Counted from the first letter of the stretch, positions 10,332 to 20,544 are shown. The stretch: 64,000 nt of DNA from Spirochaetes bacterium GWF1_51_8 (GCA_001829415.1 MIBE01000003.1:3765-67764); one strand, 5' to 3'. Translations and numbers: made by a program. The notes: generated by a model not told the origin, from the sequence alone.

Positions 10332-11204
10332 ATGATTATCAACCACAACATCAGCGCGATCTTTTCCCAAAGACAGCTGACGGTCAACAACTGGGACGCT
10401 GACAAGTCCATCGAGAAGCTCTCATCCGGTATGAAGATCAACAAAGCCGGCGACGATGCTTCCGGTCTTGCCGTGTCTGAGAAGATGCGTACCCAGATCC
10501 GCGGTCTCTTCCGCGCGAACCAAAACGTCATGGACGGTATCTCGTTCATCCAGACTGCTGAAGGTTACCTTGAAGAATCCCAGCAGATCCTCCAACGTCT
10601 TCGTGAACTTGCCGTGCAGGCGGCTAACGGTATCTACGATGTTACCGACCGTATGATGATCCAGGTCGAAGTTTCCGAAATGATCGACGAACTCGACCGT
10701 ATCGCGTCGCACGCGCAGTTTAACGGGATGAACCTCCTGACCGGACGTTTCGCGAAACCTACCGGCACCAACACCGTGATGGCCAGCATGTGGTTCCACA
10801 TGGGCGCGAACATGGACCAGAGAGAAAGAGTCTACATCGGCACGATGAACTCCCAGGGTCTCGGTCTCAAGGCTCCTGTGGGCAACCCCGAAACCGCTTC
10901 TTTCATCAGCTTGAGCACCCCGGACAAGGCCAACATGGCGATCGGTCTGATCGACCAGGCGTTGACCAAAGCCAGCAAGCAGAGAGCGGACCTCGGCGCG
11001 TACCAGAACCGTTTACAGCACGCGTCCAAGGGTTTAATGGTCGGGTTCGAGAACCTGCAAGCCGCGGAATCCCGTATCCGCGACACGGACATGGCCTACG
11101 AAATGTCGAATTTCGTCAGAGCCCAGATCCTCACTCAGGCCGCGACAGCGATGCTCGCACAGGCGAACCAGAAGCCTCAGCTTATGCTCCAGCTCCTGCG
11201 GTAA
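10332..11204 (+). CDS. flaB: Flagellin, spirochaete FlaB type
   Basis: [15 protein letters not shown]...[28 protein letters not shown]-terminal [14 protein letters not shown]...[19 protein letters not shown] aaggagga. Confidence 0.95.
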   Translation: MIINHNISAIFSQRQLTVNNWDADKSIEKLSSGMKINKAGDDASGLAVSEKMRTQIRGLFRANQNVMDGISFIQTAEGYLEESQQILQRLRELAVQAANGIYDVTDRMMIQVEVSEMIDELDRIASHAQFNGMNLLTGRFAKPTGTNTVMASMWFHMGANMDQRERVYIGTMNSQGLGLKAPVGNPETASFISLSTPDKANMAIGLIDQALTKASKQRADLGAYQNRLQHASKGLMVGFENLQAAESRIRDTDMAYEMSNFVRAQILTQAATAMLAQANQKPQLMLQLLR

Positions 11205-11229
11205 CCGGATCAACACAGTACAAACCCAT

Positions 11230-11258
11230 AAAAGCGTCCCCGCAAGGGACGCTTTTAT
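11230..11258 (+). terminator. Rho-independent terminator of flagellin gene
   Basis: aaaagcgtcccCGCAagggacgctttt hairpin followed by T-rich sequence. Confidence 0.85.
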
Positions 11259-11343
11259 TTTTATCTGCGGTGTGTTACATAAATACTTGTTAAAACATTC
11301 CGATCAATGTAAAATACATTTAGGCTGATTATCGGAGAAAACA

Positions 11344-11649
11344 ATGATGACAGTTGTTCTCGACAGAGAAACAATCATATCTGAATTGAAAAACCTTAAG
11401 TCCGGCTTTGCTGAGGATTTCGGTTTGACTCGGCTTGCTTTGTTCGGTTCGTTTGCCCGTAATGAAAATATTCCTGAGAGCGATATCGATATCGTAGTCG
11501 AATTGAACCAGCCGGACTTGTTTGCGCTGGTGCATATCAAGGAGATAATAGAACGGAATCTGAATCATCCGGTCGATGTGATTCTTAACAGTAGTTTTAC
11601 AAATCCGTTCCTGAAGAAGCGCATCCAAAATGAGGCGATAGATGTATGA
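11344..11649 (+). CDS. MNT-type nucleotidyltransferase (MntA-like antitoxin)
   Basis: Minimal NTase signature LALFGSFARNENIPESDIDIVVEL. Confidence 0.8.
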   Translation: MMTVVLDRETIISELKNLKSGFAEDFGLTRLALFGSFARNENIPESDIDIVVELNQPDLFALVHIKEIIERNLNHPVDVILNSSFTNPFLKKRIQNEAIDV

Positions 11650-11701
11650 AAGGGGGTTGGTTTTAGAGGTTTTACATTTTCATAGGAGGAAAGTATGTTA
11701 A
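11642..11701 (+). pseudogene. Possible truncated HEPN-toxin start (19 aa)
   Basis: Overlaps the MNT stop in the coupled arrangement typical of MNT/HEPN pairs and reads MYERGLVLEVLHFHRRKVC*. Confidence 0.35.
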
Positions 11702-12495
11702 GAATTACCAGTTATGTTTTATTATTACTTTTTTCTACAACCACTATGCTTACTTCAAGTAAAAATCAACTAGACAGTAAAGGATCGTATTTTTCACTGA
11801 AAGATGTTAATTTAAAAAATCCTCAAAATGTACTCGATTACTTTTTATTACTCCCTAATGACTTTTTTTCTGAGTTTAATCAAAAAGGGTATAATATAAT
11901 GAGTAATTTTATTCACGGGAAATCATCATTGGAATGGGCAAAAATTGATGATGTAGTTATTGATAAAAAAAATGCTTTCATTCATATAAGTGTTAATATA
12001 AACGAAAGTGTTTATTATGTTGATTTTACCTATTTTCTAGATTCAAAACAGGAAAAAGTATTTGGTTTTACTACAAGGATTTTTAGGCAGCAATTAACAA
12101 ATAGTTTTAGTGCTATTTTTTTAGAATATAAAGATAAGAAATATTATAAAATAAATGGAAAAGTTCTTCCAAATATTAACTTTCAAACTTTTTGGGATGA
12201 AAGCTTAAAACTACCTGAAAAAAAATATCAGATCTATCAACTTGAATATATATTACCCCAACATGGTACAACTGTTTCAGTATATTTTCATGAAATCTAT
12301 TTTTTAATTGATCCATTCGATAATTCTCATGATAAATATGGAATTGATCAAAATGACTATTACTCTAAGGTAATCACAAAATATAAATATGGAAAAATCG
12401 ATTTATCATGGAATAAAGAAAAGGGTATCTTTTCTTTTAAAAAAAAATACACAATCTCTGAAGTTGAAGAAGATTACGATTGTGAGTGCAAATAG
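11695..12495 (+). CDS. Hypothetical AT-rich exported protein
   Basis: N-terminal hydrophobic segment MLRITSYVLLLLFSTTTMLTSS; intact 266-aa ORF after aggagg; AT-rich compared with neighbours. Confidence 0.6.
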   Translation: MLRITSYVLLLLFSTTTMLTSSKNQLDSKGSYFSLKDVNLKNPQNVLDYFLLLPNDFFSEFNQKGYNIMSNFIHGKSSLEWAKIDDVVIDKKNAFIHISVNINESVYYVDFTYFLDSKQEKVFGFTTRIFRQQLTNSFSAIFLEYKDKKYYKINGKVLPNINFQTFWDESLKLPEKKYQIYQLEYILPQHGTTVSVYFHEIYFLIDPFDNSHDKYGIDQNDYYSKVITKYKYGKIDLSWNKEKGIFSFKKKYTISEVEEDYDCECK

Positions 12496-12605
12496 AATTT
12501 CACTTTCTACTTGTCAGTTGTTACTATTTTTTCCATCACCACAGTCGTCGCTATCTGCGGATGCGCGGAATCGCGGTATAGCTTGTCGAATCGCTCATTC
12601 CGGTT

Positions 12606-13115
12606 TTAGGATATAACCGGTTCGCTTTTCGAGTGGTCTTCCTGAAGGTACTTTATCCTGATCGTGCACCCCGTTTCGATATTGCTCCTGACCACCGTTT
12701 CGGAAGGCACCCTGTCCTTTCTATCAGTATATTCGTTTCCTTCATTATCCCTGTACTCGTACTCGACAATGGAATAGACCGGCTGGTTATTGATCAAAAT
12801 GGAGAAGTTTCTATCGACATAAGTGACAAGAGCGTCAGTCTCGATCCCGGTTTGAAGAATCCTTTTCGCGAGACGCGATTTGTTCAGCTTTTTGATTAGT
12901 CCGATAAGACTTAAAATAAGTAAAACAGAGCCGATGACAATAAATAGTATCGACACACCGTACTGAATTCCGATTCGCGTTGTTTGTTCCGCGATGGACG
13001 GATTGTTTTGGATGTTTGTTCCCTGCAGAGCGGCGGAACCGTTTTCCGCGTGAAAATAAACGAGTATGCCTAATACCAAAAAGATTATCCCATTAACGAC
13101 AAATACGATGGTCAT
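12606..13115 (-). CDS. DUF3592-like two-TM membrane protein
   Basis: Two TM segments around a soluble domain containing ILINNQPVYSIVEYEYRDNEGNEYTD. Confidence 0.55.
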   Translation of the reverse strand: MTIVFVVNGIIFLVLGILVYFHAENGSAALQGTNIQNNPSIAEQTTRIGIQYGVSILFIVIGSVLLILSLIGLIKKLNKSRLAKRILQTGIETDALVTYVDRNFSILINNQPVYSIVEYEYRDNEGNEYTDRKDRVPSETVVRSNIETGCTIRIKYLQEDHSKSEPVIS

Positions 13116-13138
13116 TGTTTCCCCCTTAAATCGAAGGT

Positions 13139-13534
13139 TTATGTACCGTTTCCGCCATTCAGCCGCTCCCCCTCCAGCACCACCACTGCCGTGGCCATCA
13201 AGCGGTTGTGCGATAATGACACATGGATGCGGGGCGAGCCGATCGACTCCCAGCGCGCCAGCGTTTCGCCGTGAAGCCTGATCTCCGGCTTGCCGGTCGG
13301 CAGATTGTACACCTCGATCTCATGGAACGAGATCACGCCGAAGCCCACGGCCTTATAATAAGCCTCCTTCGCGGAAAAACGCGCCGCGAGATGGGTGAAC
13401 GGCTCGGCGAAGGTGTGGCAGTATTTCAATTCGTCCTCGGTGTAGACCCGTTTGATAAACTTCTCCCCGCGCTTCTCGAAAACACCCTTAATCCTCTCTA
13501 TCTCGATGATATCGATACCCATTCCAGCGATCAT
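13139..13534 (-). CDS. acpS: Holo-[acyl-carrier-protein] synthase
   Basis: MIAGMGIDIIEIERIK...RVYTEDELKYC...RFSAKEAYYKAVG...VSLSHNRLMATAVV. The listed ORF is over-extended; start placed at the RBS-preceded ATG. Confidence 0.92.
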   Translation of the reverse strand: MIAGMGIDIIEIERIKGVFEKRGEKFIKRVYTEDELKYCHTFAEPFTHLAARFSAKEAYYKAVGFGVISFHEIEVYNLPTGKPEIRLHGETLARWESIGSPRIHVSLSHNRLMATAVVVLEGERLNGGNGT

Positions 13535-13774
13535 ATTCGGCTCCTTTATTCCATATTTTAGCAGATTTCGGGGAATCCGGCAACCTATCGCGGAATGGCG
13601 GGAATTATGATACGAACACGCCGGAATCCGCTGAAAACATGCGTCGAAATGACACAATATTTCCGGGGGCGGCTTTCCGGACGAATCCGATAACTGATAG
13701 CAGGATAACGAGATATAAATATTCGCGAATGGTACGCGGATTGCGATATATATGCAAACAGACAGGAGAACGAT

Positions 13775-14668
13775 ATGATAGAAGCAAAAGAAGCTATGAA
13801 TAAGTCGCTGGAACTGAAAAAGTATGAATCGATTTTAAGAAAGAACGCAATCTCCGTGTATCTGAAAGAGATCGATAGAATACCTTTGTTAAACCGTGAA
13901 GAAGAAATAAACCTCGCGATTCGTTCCTCTGAGGGTGACAGGCACGCGAAGGAAACGCTGATTGTTTCCAACCTGCGTTTCGTCATCTCGATCGCGAAGA
14001 AGTACCAGGGAAAGAACATCCCGCTCGCCGACCTGATCAGCGAGGGCAACCTCGGTCTGATCACCGCAGTGGAGAAGTTCGATTACCGCCGCGAGGTGCA
14101 TTTCATCTCTTACGCGGTGTGGTGGATTAAACAGGCGATCATGAAGGCGATATCCGAAAAGTCGCGCATGGTGCGTCTGCCGATGAACCGCGCGAACGAG
14201 CTGATGAAGATCGGCAAGTTTATTGAGAACTACTCGAAGGTTTACGGGAAACGTCCCGATAACGAGGAGATCGCGAGCGGACTTTCGATGAACAAGGACG
14301 AGATCAAGAAACTGATCGACCTCTCGACCAATTCGTCGCTGGAAGAAATGATTCCAGACGATACCTCCGGCGCGGACGAAGTGATCTTCAGCCGTGAGAC
14401 CGACGATGTAGCGAGCAATCCGGATCATGTCGCGATCTACGCCAGTCTCAAGGAGAATATCCAGACTCTTCTCCAGAGGCTCGGGGAGCGCGAACGGGAG
14501 ATTATCGAGTACCGTTTCGGGCTGAACGGCAAGGAGCCGCAGTCGCTGAGCAAGATCGGCGAAAAGATGAAACTCACTAAGGAACGCATCCGCCAGCTCG
14601 AGAAGATCGCTCTCGACCAGATGAAGAACAGCGAAGACAGCCGTCACCTCTACACCTACCTAAACTAG
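13775..14668 (+). CDS. RNA polymerase sigma-70 family factor (RpoD/RpoS-like)
   Basis: Region 2: LIVSNLRFVISIAKKYQGKNIPLADLISEGNLGLITAVEKFDYRREVHFISYAVWWIKQAIMKAI; region 4: EREIIEYRFGLNG...LTKERIRQLEKIALDQMK. Confidence 0.92.
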   Translation: MIEAKEAMNKSLELKKYESILRKNAISVYLKEIDRIPLLNREEEINLAIRSSEGDRHAKETLIVSNLRFVISIAKKYQGKNIPLADLISEGNLGLITAVEKFDYRREVHFISYAVWWIKQAIMKAISEKSRMVRLPMNRANELMKIGKFIENYSKVYGKRPDNEEIASGLSMNKDEIKKLIDLSTNSSLEEMIPDDTSGADEVIFSRETDDVASNPDHVAIYASLKENIQTLLQRLGEREREIIEYRFGLNGKEPQSLSKIGEKMKLTKERIRQLEKIALDQMKNSEDSRHLYTYLN

Positions 14669-14678
14669 TACAATATTC

Positions 14679-14966
14679 AGGCCGTCCGAAAGGGCTTGAT
14701 GACAAACTCATTTTGTCATTGCGAGGCGTCATGGTGAGTGCTTGCCCCGACTTCATCGTCGGGATGCAGAACCATAGCCGAAGCAATCTATTTAATTACT
14801 GAATATATAAGTTAAATAGACTGCTTCGCCGCTTCGCGTCCTGTCTACCTTCGGTAGCCCGCCTTCCGCCTTCGTCAGAAGGTGGACAGGAAGGCAGGCT
14901 CGCAGTGACAAAAAATCGTACACTTCATGACTTCGTTAATACACCCGAAAAGACGGCCTTTTTTTC
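14679..14966 (+). terminator. Intrinsic terminator of the sigma gene, split by the R1 insertion
   Basis: aggccgtc (14679-14686) pairs with gacggcct (14952-14959) followed by a T tract; removing R1 and one CCGAAA copy restores AGGCCGTC-CGAAAA-GACGGCCTTTTTTT. Confidence 0.7.
14692..14943 (-). repeat. Dispersed palindromic repeat R1 (largest copy, inverted orientation)
   Basis: tttgtcattgcgag...ctcgcagtgacaaa termini and inner arms cgaagcaatct/agactgcttcg; flanked by CCGAAA direct repeats (14686-14691 and 14945-14950). Confidence 0.85.
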
Positions 14967-15053
14967 ACATAATAATAATACGATTTTTCCTTTTTTTTCT
15001 TTTCAATTCGGAAGTTTTATTCTATAATATGTGCGTAAATAAAGGAGTTTTCA

Positions 15054-16394
15054 ATGAATCCCGGACTAAAATGGGGTGATGTCGCTTTTCTTTTCTGGAT
15101 CGCACTCGGAATCGGGGTGGTGGCAGTCATCCTGATAATCGTATTCCGTTATCTGAAAAAAGACAACGCCATGGGTTCGGTTGAAAGTTTAATTAAAACA
15201 GGTAATTTCAGCAAGGCTCTTGCACTCGCGCAGAAGCACCAGAAAGGCAATCCCAACGACTATGTGGTCAAGTATTACATAGCGCAGGCTTACGAAGGGC
15301 TCCATGATTACGACTCCGCCGCCCATTACTACGAAAAAGCCTCTGTCGCGGCGTCCTCCTCCCACAACGATGAAATGAAGCCCCAGATCTACCTGAAAGT
15401 CGGGCAGTTGTATAAAAAGAAACGGATGTATAAGGAAGCGCTCGGATATTTCCTGCTGGTGCTCGATAAAATTCCCACCCATAGCAAGGTGCTTTACGAG
15501 GCGTCCAGTCTCCTTTTCGACACAAAGAATTTCCAGAAGGCTAAGGGGTATCTCGAGACGTTGGTCAAGATCAAGCCCGACAATGTCAAGGCAAGGCTTC
15601 TTCTCGGGAAGTCATGCTACCATCTGAACGAGTTTAACGATGCCGCGAGTCATCTTGAGCCATTAGTAGCCAAGATGCAGAATTCCGACCCGGATTATAA
15701 GGATGCGGTCTATTATCTGGCGGACGCCCTTGCGCTCACAAAGCGTTACGATAAGGCGGTGGATGCGCTGTCGAACCTGATGAACGATAAGATGATTTTC
15801 GAGGACGTGCTGCTGAAAATAGTCAATGTTCTTGTGCGGTCCAACAACCTGCAGCGCATCATGGATTTCTCGAACCGTTACCTGAACGTGGTGTCGCCGA
15901 GCACAAAGGTGGCGCTTCTATATGAATCCGGGAGCGCCTTATTTAAGGACGGCGAGGTTTACCGCGCGCTTTATCTCTGGCGCGACGCCGCGACTATCGA
16001 TAAAAACTATAAGGATTTGCCGGATATCCTGAAAAAATACCGTGTATTGCTCGACAACCCCAAGATGGAAAATATCCTTTCAAAAAATACAGTTCAGTTT
16101 CAGGACTATGTCGGCCGGTTTCTCCGTCTGCGCACGGCGAGCCAGATTATCAAACAGCAGAACTATTGGATCATCAAACAAAGCGATACCAGTTACGTGA
16201 TTTGCAAGGTTCCGTTCCCTCTCACTCCGATGGATCTCGAAGGGATATCTAAGGATTTGAAGAGCGAGGTGATCGCGAATTTCACGATCAACGTTTATTC
16301 ACTTTTCGGGCTGACTCCCGAGTGTGGAAATCATTTTGTTTTTAGAAAAATCAATTTAGTACAAGGCGCGGATTTTCTGAAAAATTTGGTATAA
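15054..16394 (+). CDS. Membrane-anchored TPR protein
   Basis: N-terminal TM helix (WIALGIGVVAVILIIVFRYL), TPR units, C-terminal alpha/beta domain. Confidence 0.75.
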   Translation: MNPGLKWGDVAFLFWIALGIGVVAVILIIVFRYLKKDNAMGSVESLIKTGNFSKALALAQKHQKGNPNDYVVKYYIAQAYEGLHDYDSAAHYYEKASVAASSSHNDEMKPQIYLKVGQLYKKKRMYKEALGYFLLVLDKIPTHSKVLYEASSLLFDTKNFQKAKGYLETLVKIKPDNVKARLLLGKSCYHLNEFNDAASHLEPLVAKMQNSDPDYKDAVYYLADALALTKRYDKAVDALSNLMNDKMIFEDVLLKIVNVLVRSNNLQRIMDFSNRYLNVVSPSTKVALLYESGSALFKDGEVYRALYLWRDAATIDKNYKDLPDILKKYRVLLDNPKMENILSKNTVQFQDYVGRFLRLRTASQIIKQQNYWIIKQSDTSYVICKVPFPLTPMDLEGISKDLKSEVIANFTINVYSLFGLTPECGNHFVFRKINLVQGADFLKNLV

Positions 16395-16403
16395 GGTGAA
16401 TTT

Positions 16404-17750
16404 ATGTCTGACGGAAAAAACGAGTTCAGAGTTGAACTCTTTGTAAAGTTTCTTTATCCCGGGATTATCCTGAAGGGCGACGCGTATACTTACAGCGGCG
16501 AGAAGGTCTGGGCAGGAAACACCCCGTTTACCGAAGACGCGATCAAGAAACTGATCGAACGCGGAATCCAGAAAGTATTTTACACACGCGCACGGGTGGT
16601 TAACGATAAAGGAACGGGAAACCCGATGGTTTCCGAAGAAATCCTTAAAAAAGCGGTGGATATCTCCCATGAGCTCGAACAGGCCGTGACCTCGAAAGCG
16701 ATCATTCCCGAAAAGGGGGTAAACGAGATTGTCGACGGCTTCATCAACAATATCTCGACATCCGAGGGGACAGTCCTCAACCTCATGGAACTAAAGGAAT
16801 ACGACGACTACACCTACACCCATTCCATCAATGTCTGCCTGCTGTCGATCCTTTTTGCCAAAAAGCTGAACTACAACGAAAAAGGCCTGAAGATTATCGG
16901 TACCGGAGCCCTCCTTCACGATATCGGCAAAATGATGATATCGAAGGAAATCCTCAATAAACCTTTAGGTTTAACCCGGGAAGAATTCGAGATCATGAAA
17001 AAACATCCGGTCTTCGGTTACGAGATTATCCGTTCGCAGTCGAACTTCGGGACGCTGATTCAGAAAGTCGTCCTCCTTCACCACGAAAAACACATCGGCA
17101 AGGGATACCCGTTCGGCCTGCGCGGCGAGCAGATCGGCGAGATCGCGCAGATAGTCAGTATGGCCGACGTGTTCGACGCAGTCACATCGGAACGCCCCTA
17201 TAAGCCCGCGCGTCCGTACTGGTACGCGCTTTCGCAGATCAAGAAAGACAGCGGTATTGCGTTCGCTCCGCGCCTCGCGCGTGCGTTTGTCGACGATATG
17301 CCGAAATACCTGACCGAGAATGAGATTTTCACGAAGGGCTGTTATGTGCTCCTGAATTCAGGCGAAGTAGGCGAGGTGATCGATTACCGTTTTCCGCAAT
17401 CCCTCAAACCAGTCGTCAATATCTATATCAATTCCAAGAAAGAAGTCGTCCGTTACCCGATCCCGGTCAATCTCGAGTTCGATGACAGCCGGAATATCGA
17501 AAATGTGCTCGAGGACGATGGGATTATCAAGAAACTGGGCGAAATAAAAGATAGTTTCGCGAAGAGAAAAGAGAAAACCCCGTATGTATTTCCCGACGAC
17601 ATTCCGAAACCGGAACATGAGGCAAGCGGGATGTCGATCGCGGAGGCGGCGAGGGAAGCCGCTCCGATTCCAGAGGCGGCAATGGATGCCGCGAAGAAGG
17701 CCGAGCCGGACAAAGACCTTTTTATCGAAAACGAGAGCGATTTGAAGTAA
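16404..17750 (+). CDS. HD-GYP domain protein (putative c-di-GMP phosphodiesterase)
   Basis: LLHDIGKMMIS, HPVFGYEII, LLHHEKHIGKGYPFGL, SMADVFDAVTSERPYKPA. Confidence 0.88.
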   Translation: MSDGKNEFRVELFVKFLYPGIILKGDAYTYSGEKVWAGNTPFTEDAIKKLIERGIQKVFYTRARVVNDKGTGNPMVSEEILKKAVDISHELEQAVTSKAIIPEKGVNEIVDGFINNISTSEGTVLNLMELKEYDDYTYTHSINVCLLSILFAKKLNYNEKGLKIIGTGALLHDIGKMMISKEILNKPLGLTREEFEIMKKHPVFGYEIIRSQSNFGTLIQKVVLLHHEKHIGKGYPFGLRGEQIGEIAQIVSMADVFDAVTSERPYKPARPYWYALSQIKKDSGIAFAPRLARAFVDDMPKYLTENEIFTKGCYVLLNSGEVGEVIDYRFPQSLKPVVNIYINSKKEVVRYPIPVNLEFDDSRNIENVLEDDGIIKKLGEIKDSFAKRKEKTPYVFPDDIPKPEHEASGMSIAEAAREAAPIPEAAMDAAKKAEPDKDLFIENESDLK

Positions 17751-17760
17751 CAACTACCAT

Positions 17761-20544
17761 GTGATAAATAGAGTGATCATAGAGGACAGCGTTCTTTCCA
17801 TGAACAGACTACCCGAAACCGGGAAAAGGGGGAAAATTTTTCCGGCGGACGGCGCCGGAGATTCATGTAAGGAGTCGTGTCCGCACACTTCCCCCGATAG
17901 CCGTGATGCGGGGAAGAAGGAAGGTTCGACCGCCGTGACCGAAGCTCAATACAGTACGGGATTGCCCGGTCTGGACAGTATCATCAAGGAACTCATCCCG
18001 GGCGATAATATCGTCTGGCAGATCAATTCTCTGGACGACTACCGGCTCTTCGTCAAACCGTTCTGCGACACGGCGTTACGCAGAGGCCAGCCGGTCACTT
18101 ATTTCCGTTTCTCCAAGCACCCGCCCCTGATCGTAGACAATCCCGATGTCAAGACGTTCGTGCTCAATCCCGAGAACGGGTTCGAGAGCTTCGTGCTCGA
18201 TCTGCACCAGATCGTTCACGAGAACGGGCGCGGCGGATGCTATGTCTTCGATTGTCTTTCCGACCTCGCGGCGGATTGGTTCAGCGATCAGATGCTTGCC
18301 AACTTCTTTATGCTGACTTGTCCCTTCCTGCTCGATATGGAAGCGATCGCCTATTTCGCGATCGAGAAGTTCAAGCATTCTTCCTATGCGACTTCGCCCA
18401 TTGTCGATACCACCCAGCTTTTTCTCGATATCTACCATTATAATGATAAGGTCTATATTCACCCGATCAAGGTGGAACAGCGTTATTCCACCACCATGCA
18501 CATGCTTCATCACTGGAAGGACGATGAGTTCGTTCCGGTGACATCCAGTTCTCTCAATGCTGCGATCCTCGCGAGCCAGCCGCTGATCGGCTCGGAATCC
18601 GCGAGCCGCCAGTACGATATCTGGAACCGGACGTTCAAGGAAGGCCAAACGATCCTCGAGAATATCCGTAACGGTATCCGCGACCCCGAAGCGGAGGACG
18701 CGATCCTCGATAAACTCCTTCGGATGTCTATCACCCGTGATGAGAAACTGTTCGGACTGGTACGGGAGTATTTTACTCTCGAGGACGTGCTCGAGATCGG
18801 GAAACGGATCATCGGGACGGGGCTGATCGGCGGGAAGTCGGTCGGTATGCTCCTTTCGCGGGCGATCCTCCGTAAGAACGAACCCCGGCTCGACAGTGTT
18901 CTCGAAATCCACGATTCGTTTTATATCGGGTCCGACATATTCTATACCTTTCTCGTGCAGAACGGGTGCTGGTGGGCGCGCGAACAGCAGAAAGACCTCG
19001 ATCATTTCCTCCAGCACGCCGAGCACGCCCGCCGCCTGATCCACAGAGGGCGCTTCCCCGATTATATCGTCAAGTTCTTTTCCGATATGCTCGACTATTA
19101 TGGGCAGTCGCCGATCATAGTCCGTTCCAGCAGTCTCCTCGAGGACAACTTCGGCAACGCATTCTCCGGCAAGTACGAGAGCGTATTCCGCCCGAACAGG
19201 GGCCCGCGCGAGAAGTGCCTCGAAGACCTGATGATCGCGATCAAGACGATCTACGCGAGTACGATGAGCGAGAAGGCATTGCTCTACCGCGCGCAGTTCG
19301 ACCTTCTGGGGAGCGACGAGCAGATGTCTCTCCTTGTCCAGCGGGTATCGGGAGATATGCATTCGAATATCTTTTATCCTTATATCGCGGGCGTGGCCTA
19401 TTCGTTTAATCCCTACGTCTGGAGCGACTATATCGATCCCGCGTCGGGAATGCTCCGGCTCGTTTTCGGGCTCGGCACCCGCGCGGTCGACCGTTCCGAC
19501 TCGGACTACACCCGGATTGTCGCGCTGAACGCTCCCGAACGCCGGCCTGAGAGCGGCGCCGACGAACTCCGGCGCTACTCGCAGAAACGGGTCGATGTGC
19601 TCGACCTCAACGCCAACCGGCTTGTGTCGCTTGACTTCGAAGAGGTGATGGCATTCAGTCCCGACCTCAATATCGACCTGATCGCGTCGAGAGACCTCGA
19701 AATGGAGAAGCGTGTCGAGGAAAGCGGGAAGAGCGGCGCCTATTCCGGCATCATCACGTTCGACGGGATACTCCGCGATACGGACTTTGTGGCGAATATG
19801 CGCGAAATGCTCCGTGTGATCCACGAGGCGTACCGTTACCCGGTCGACGTCGAGTTTACGGCGAACCTCACGGATGACGGCGGAATCAAGATCAATCTCG
19901 TGCAGTGCCGACCGTTCCAGGCGAAGAATAAAGGCGCAATCGCGGAAATCTCGCCCGATATCGGCGAAGAGGATATCGTGTTCAGGACGGGCGGCCCGGT
20001 GATCGGGCAAAGCCGGATCGGCATGATCGACAGGGTGATCTATGTCGTCCCGAACAAGTATTCCGAACTGCGGATCAGCGATAAATACACGGTAGCGCAG
20101 ATGATCGGCAAGATCGTGAAGAAAGAAGGTGTCAAGAAGCAGAGGAAAATCCTGCTGATGGGGCCGGGGAGATGGGGTACGACTACGCCGTCGCTCGGGG
20201 TACCGGTCGCGTTCTCGGATATCAGCAATATCGAGTACCTCTGCGAGATCGTCGCGATGAGCGAGGGGATTGTTCCCGACGTATCGCTCGGGACGCATTT
20301 CTTCAACGACCTCGTCGATTTCGATATCCTTTACCTCGCGGTCTATCCCGACAGGCAGGACACCGTGCTGAAAAGCGCCGTTTTTGAAAACGCGCCGAAT
20401 AAGCTGACGTCTCTCCTGCCGGACGCCGGGGAGTACGAAGCTGTCATCAAGGTGCTGGATACATCGGAAATCCCCGAGCTTGCGAACCTGAGGCTCTACG
20501 CGGATACCCAGAACCAGTCCGTCGTATGCTACAAGGAGCGGTAA
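17761..20544 (+). CDS. PEP/pyruvate-binding (PPDK N-terminal-like) protein with N-terminal KaiC/RecA-like region
   Basis: ATP-grasp-like motifs PIIVRSSSLLEDNFGNAFSGKYESVF; N-terminal STGLPGLDSIIKELIPGDNIVWQI resembles the KaiC-family start but has no GKT/S P-loop. Confidence 0.75.
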   Translation: MINRVIIEDSVLSMNRLPETGKRGKIFPADGAGDSCKESCPHTSPDSRDAGKKEGSTAVTEAQYSTGLPGLDSIIKELIPGDNIVWQINSLDDYRLFVKPFCDTALRRGQPVTYFRFSKHPPLIVDNPDVKTFVLNPENGFESFVLDLHQIVHENGRGGCYVFDCLSDLAADWFSDQMLANFFMLTCPFLLDMEAIAYFAIEKFKHSSYATSPIVDTTQLFLDIYHYNDKVYIHPIKVEQRYSTTMHMLHHWKDDEFVPVTSSSLNAAILASQPLIGSESASRQYDIWNRTFKEGQTILENIRNGIRDPEAEDAILDKLLRMSITRDEKLFGLVREYFTLEDVLEIGKRIIGTGLIGGKSVGMLLSRAILRKNEPRLDSVLEIHDSFYIGSDIFYTFLVQNGCWWAREQQKDLDHFLQHAEHARRLIHRGRFPDYIVKFFSDMLDYYGQSPIIVRSSSLLEDNFGNAFSGKYESVFRPNRGPREKCLEDLMIAIKTIYASTMSEKALLYRAQFDLLGSDEQMSLLVQRVSGDMHSNIFYPYIAGVAYSFNPYVWSDYIDPASGMLRLVFGLGTRAVDRSDSDYTRIVALNAPERRPESGADELRRYSQKRVDVLDLNANRLVSLDFEEVMAFSPDLNIDLIASRDLEMEKRVEESGKSGAYSGIITFDGILRDTDFVANMREMLRVIHEAYRYPVDVEFTANLTDDGGIKINLVQCRPFQAKNKGAIAEISPDIGEEDIVFRTGGPVIGQSRIGMIDRVIYVVPNKYSELRISDKYTVAQMIGKIVKKEGVKKQRKILLMGPGRWGTTTPSLGVPVAFSDISNIEYLCEIVAMSEGIVPDVSLGTHFFNDLVDFDILYLAVYPDRQDTVLKSAVFENAPNKLTSLLPDAGEYEAVIKVLDTSEIPELANLRLYADTQNQSVVCYKER

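Noticed and set aside
11306-11320. AATGTA-aaa-TACATT palindrome upstream of the MNT gene as a toxin-antitoxin operator
   Set aside because: Short AT-rich palindrome that can occur by chance; MNT antitoxins are not known DNA-binding repressors.
14692-14943. CRISPR array or tRNA-like structure at the large intergenic palindrome
   Set aside because: No regularly spaced repeats and no cloverleaf/CCA pattern; explained by R1.
18076-20298. 740-aa minus-strand ORF antisense to the PEP/pyruvate-binding gene
   Set aside because: Fully overlaps a strongly supported CDS; composition is rich in R/D/E/H without recognisable motifs, as expected from an antisense frame under biased codon usage.
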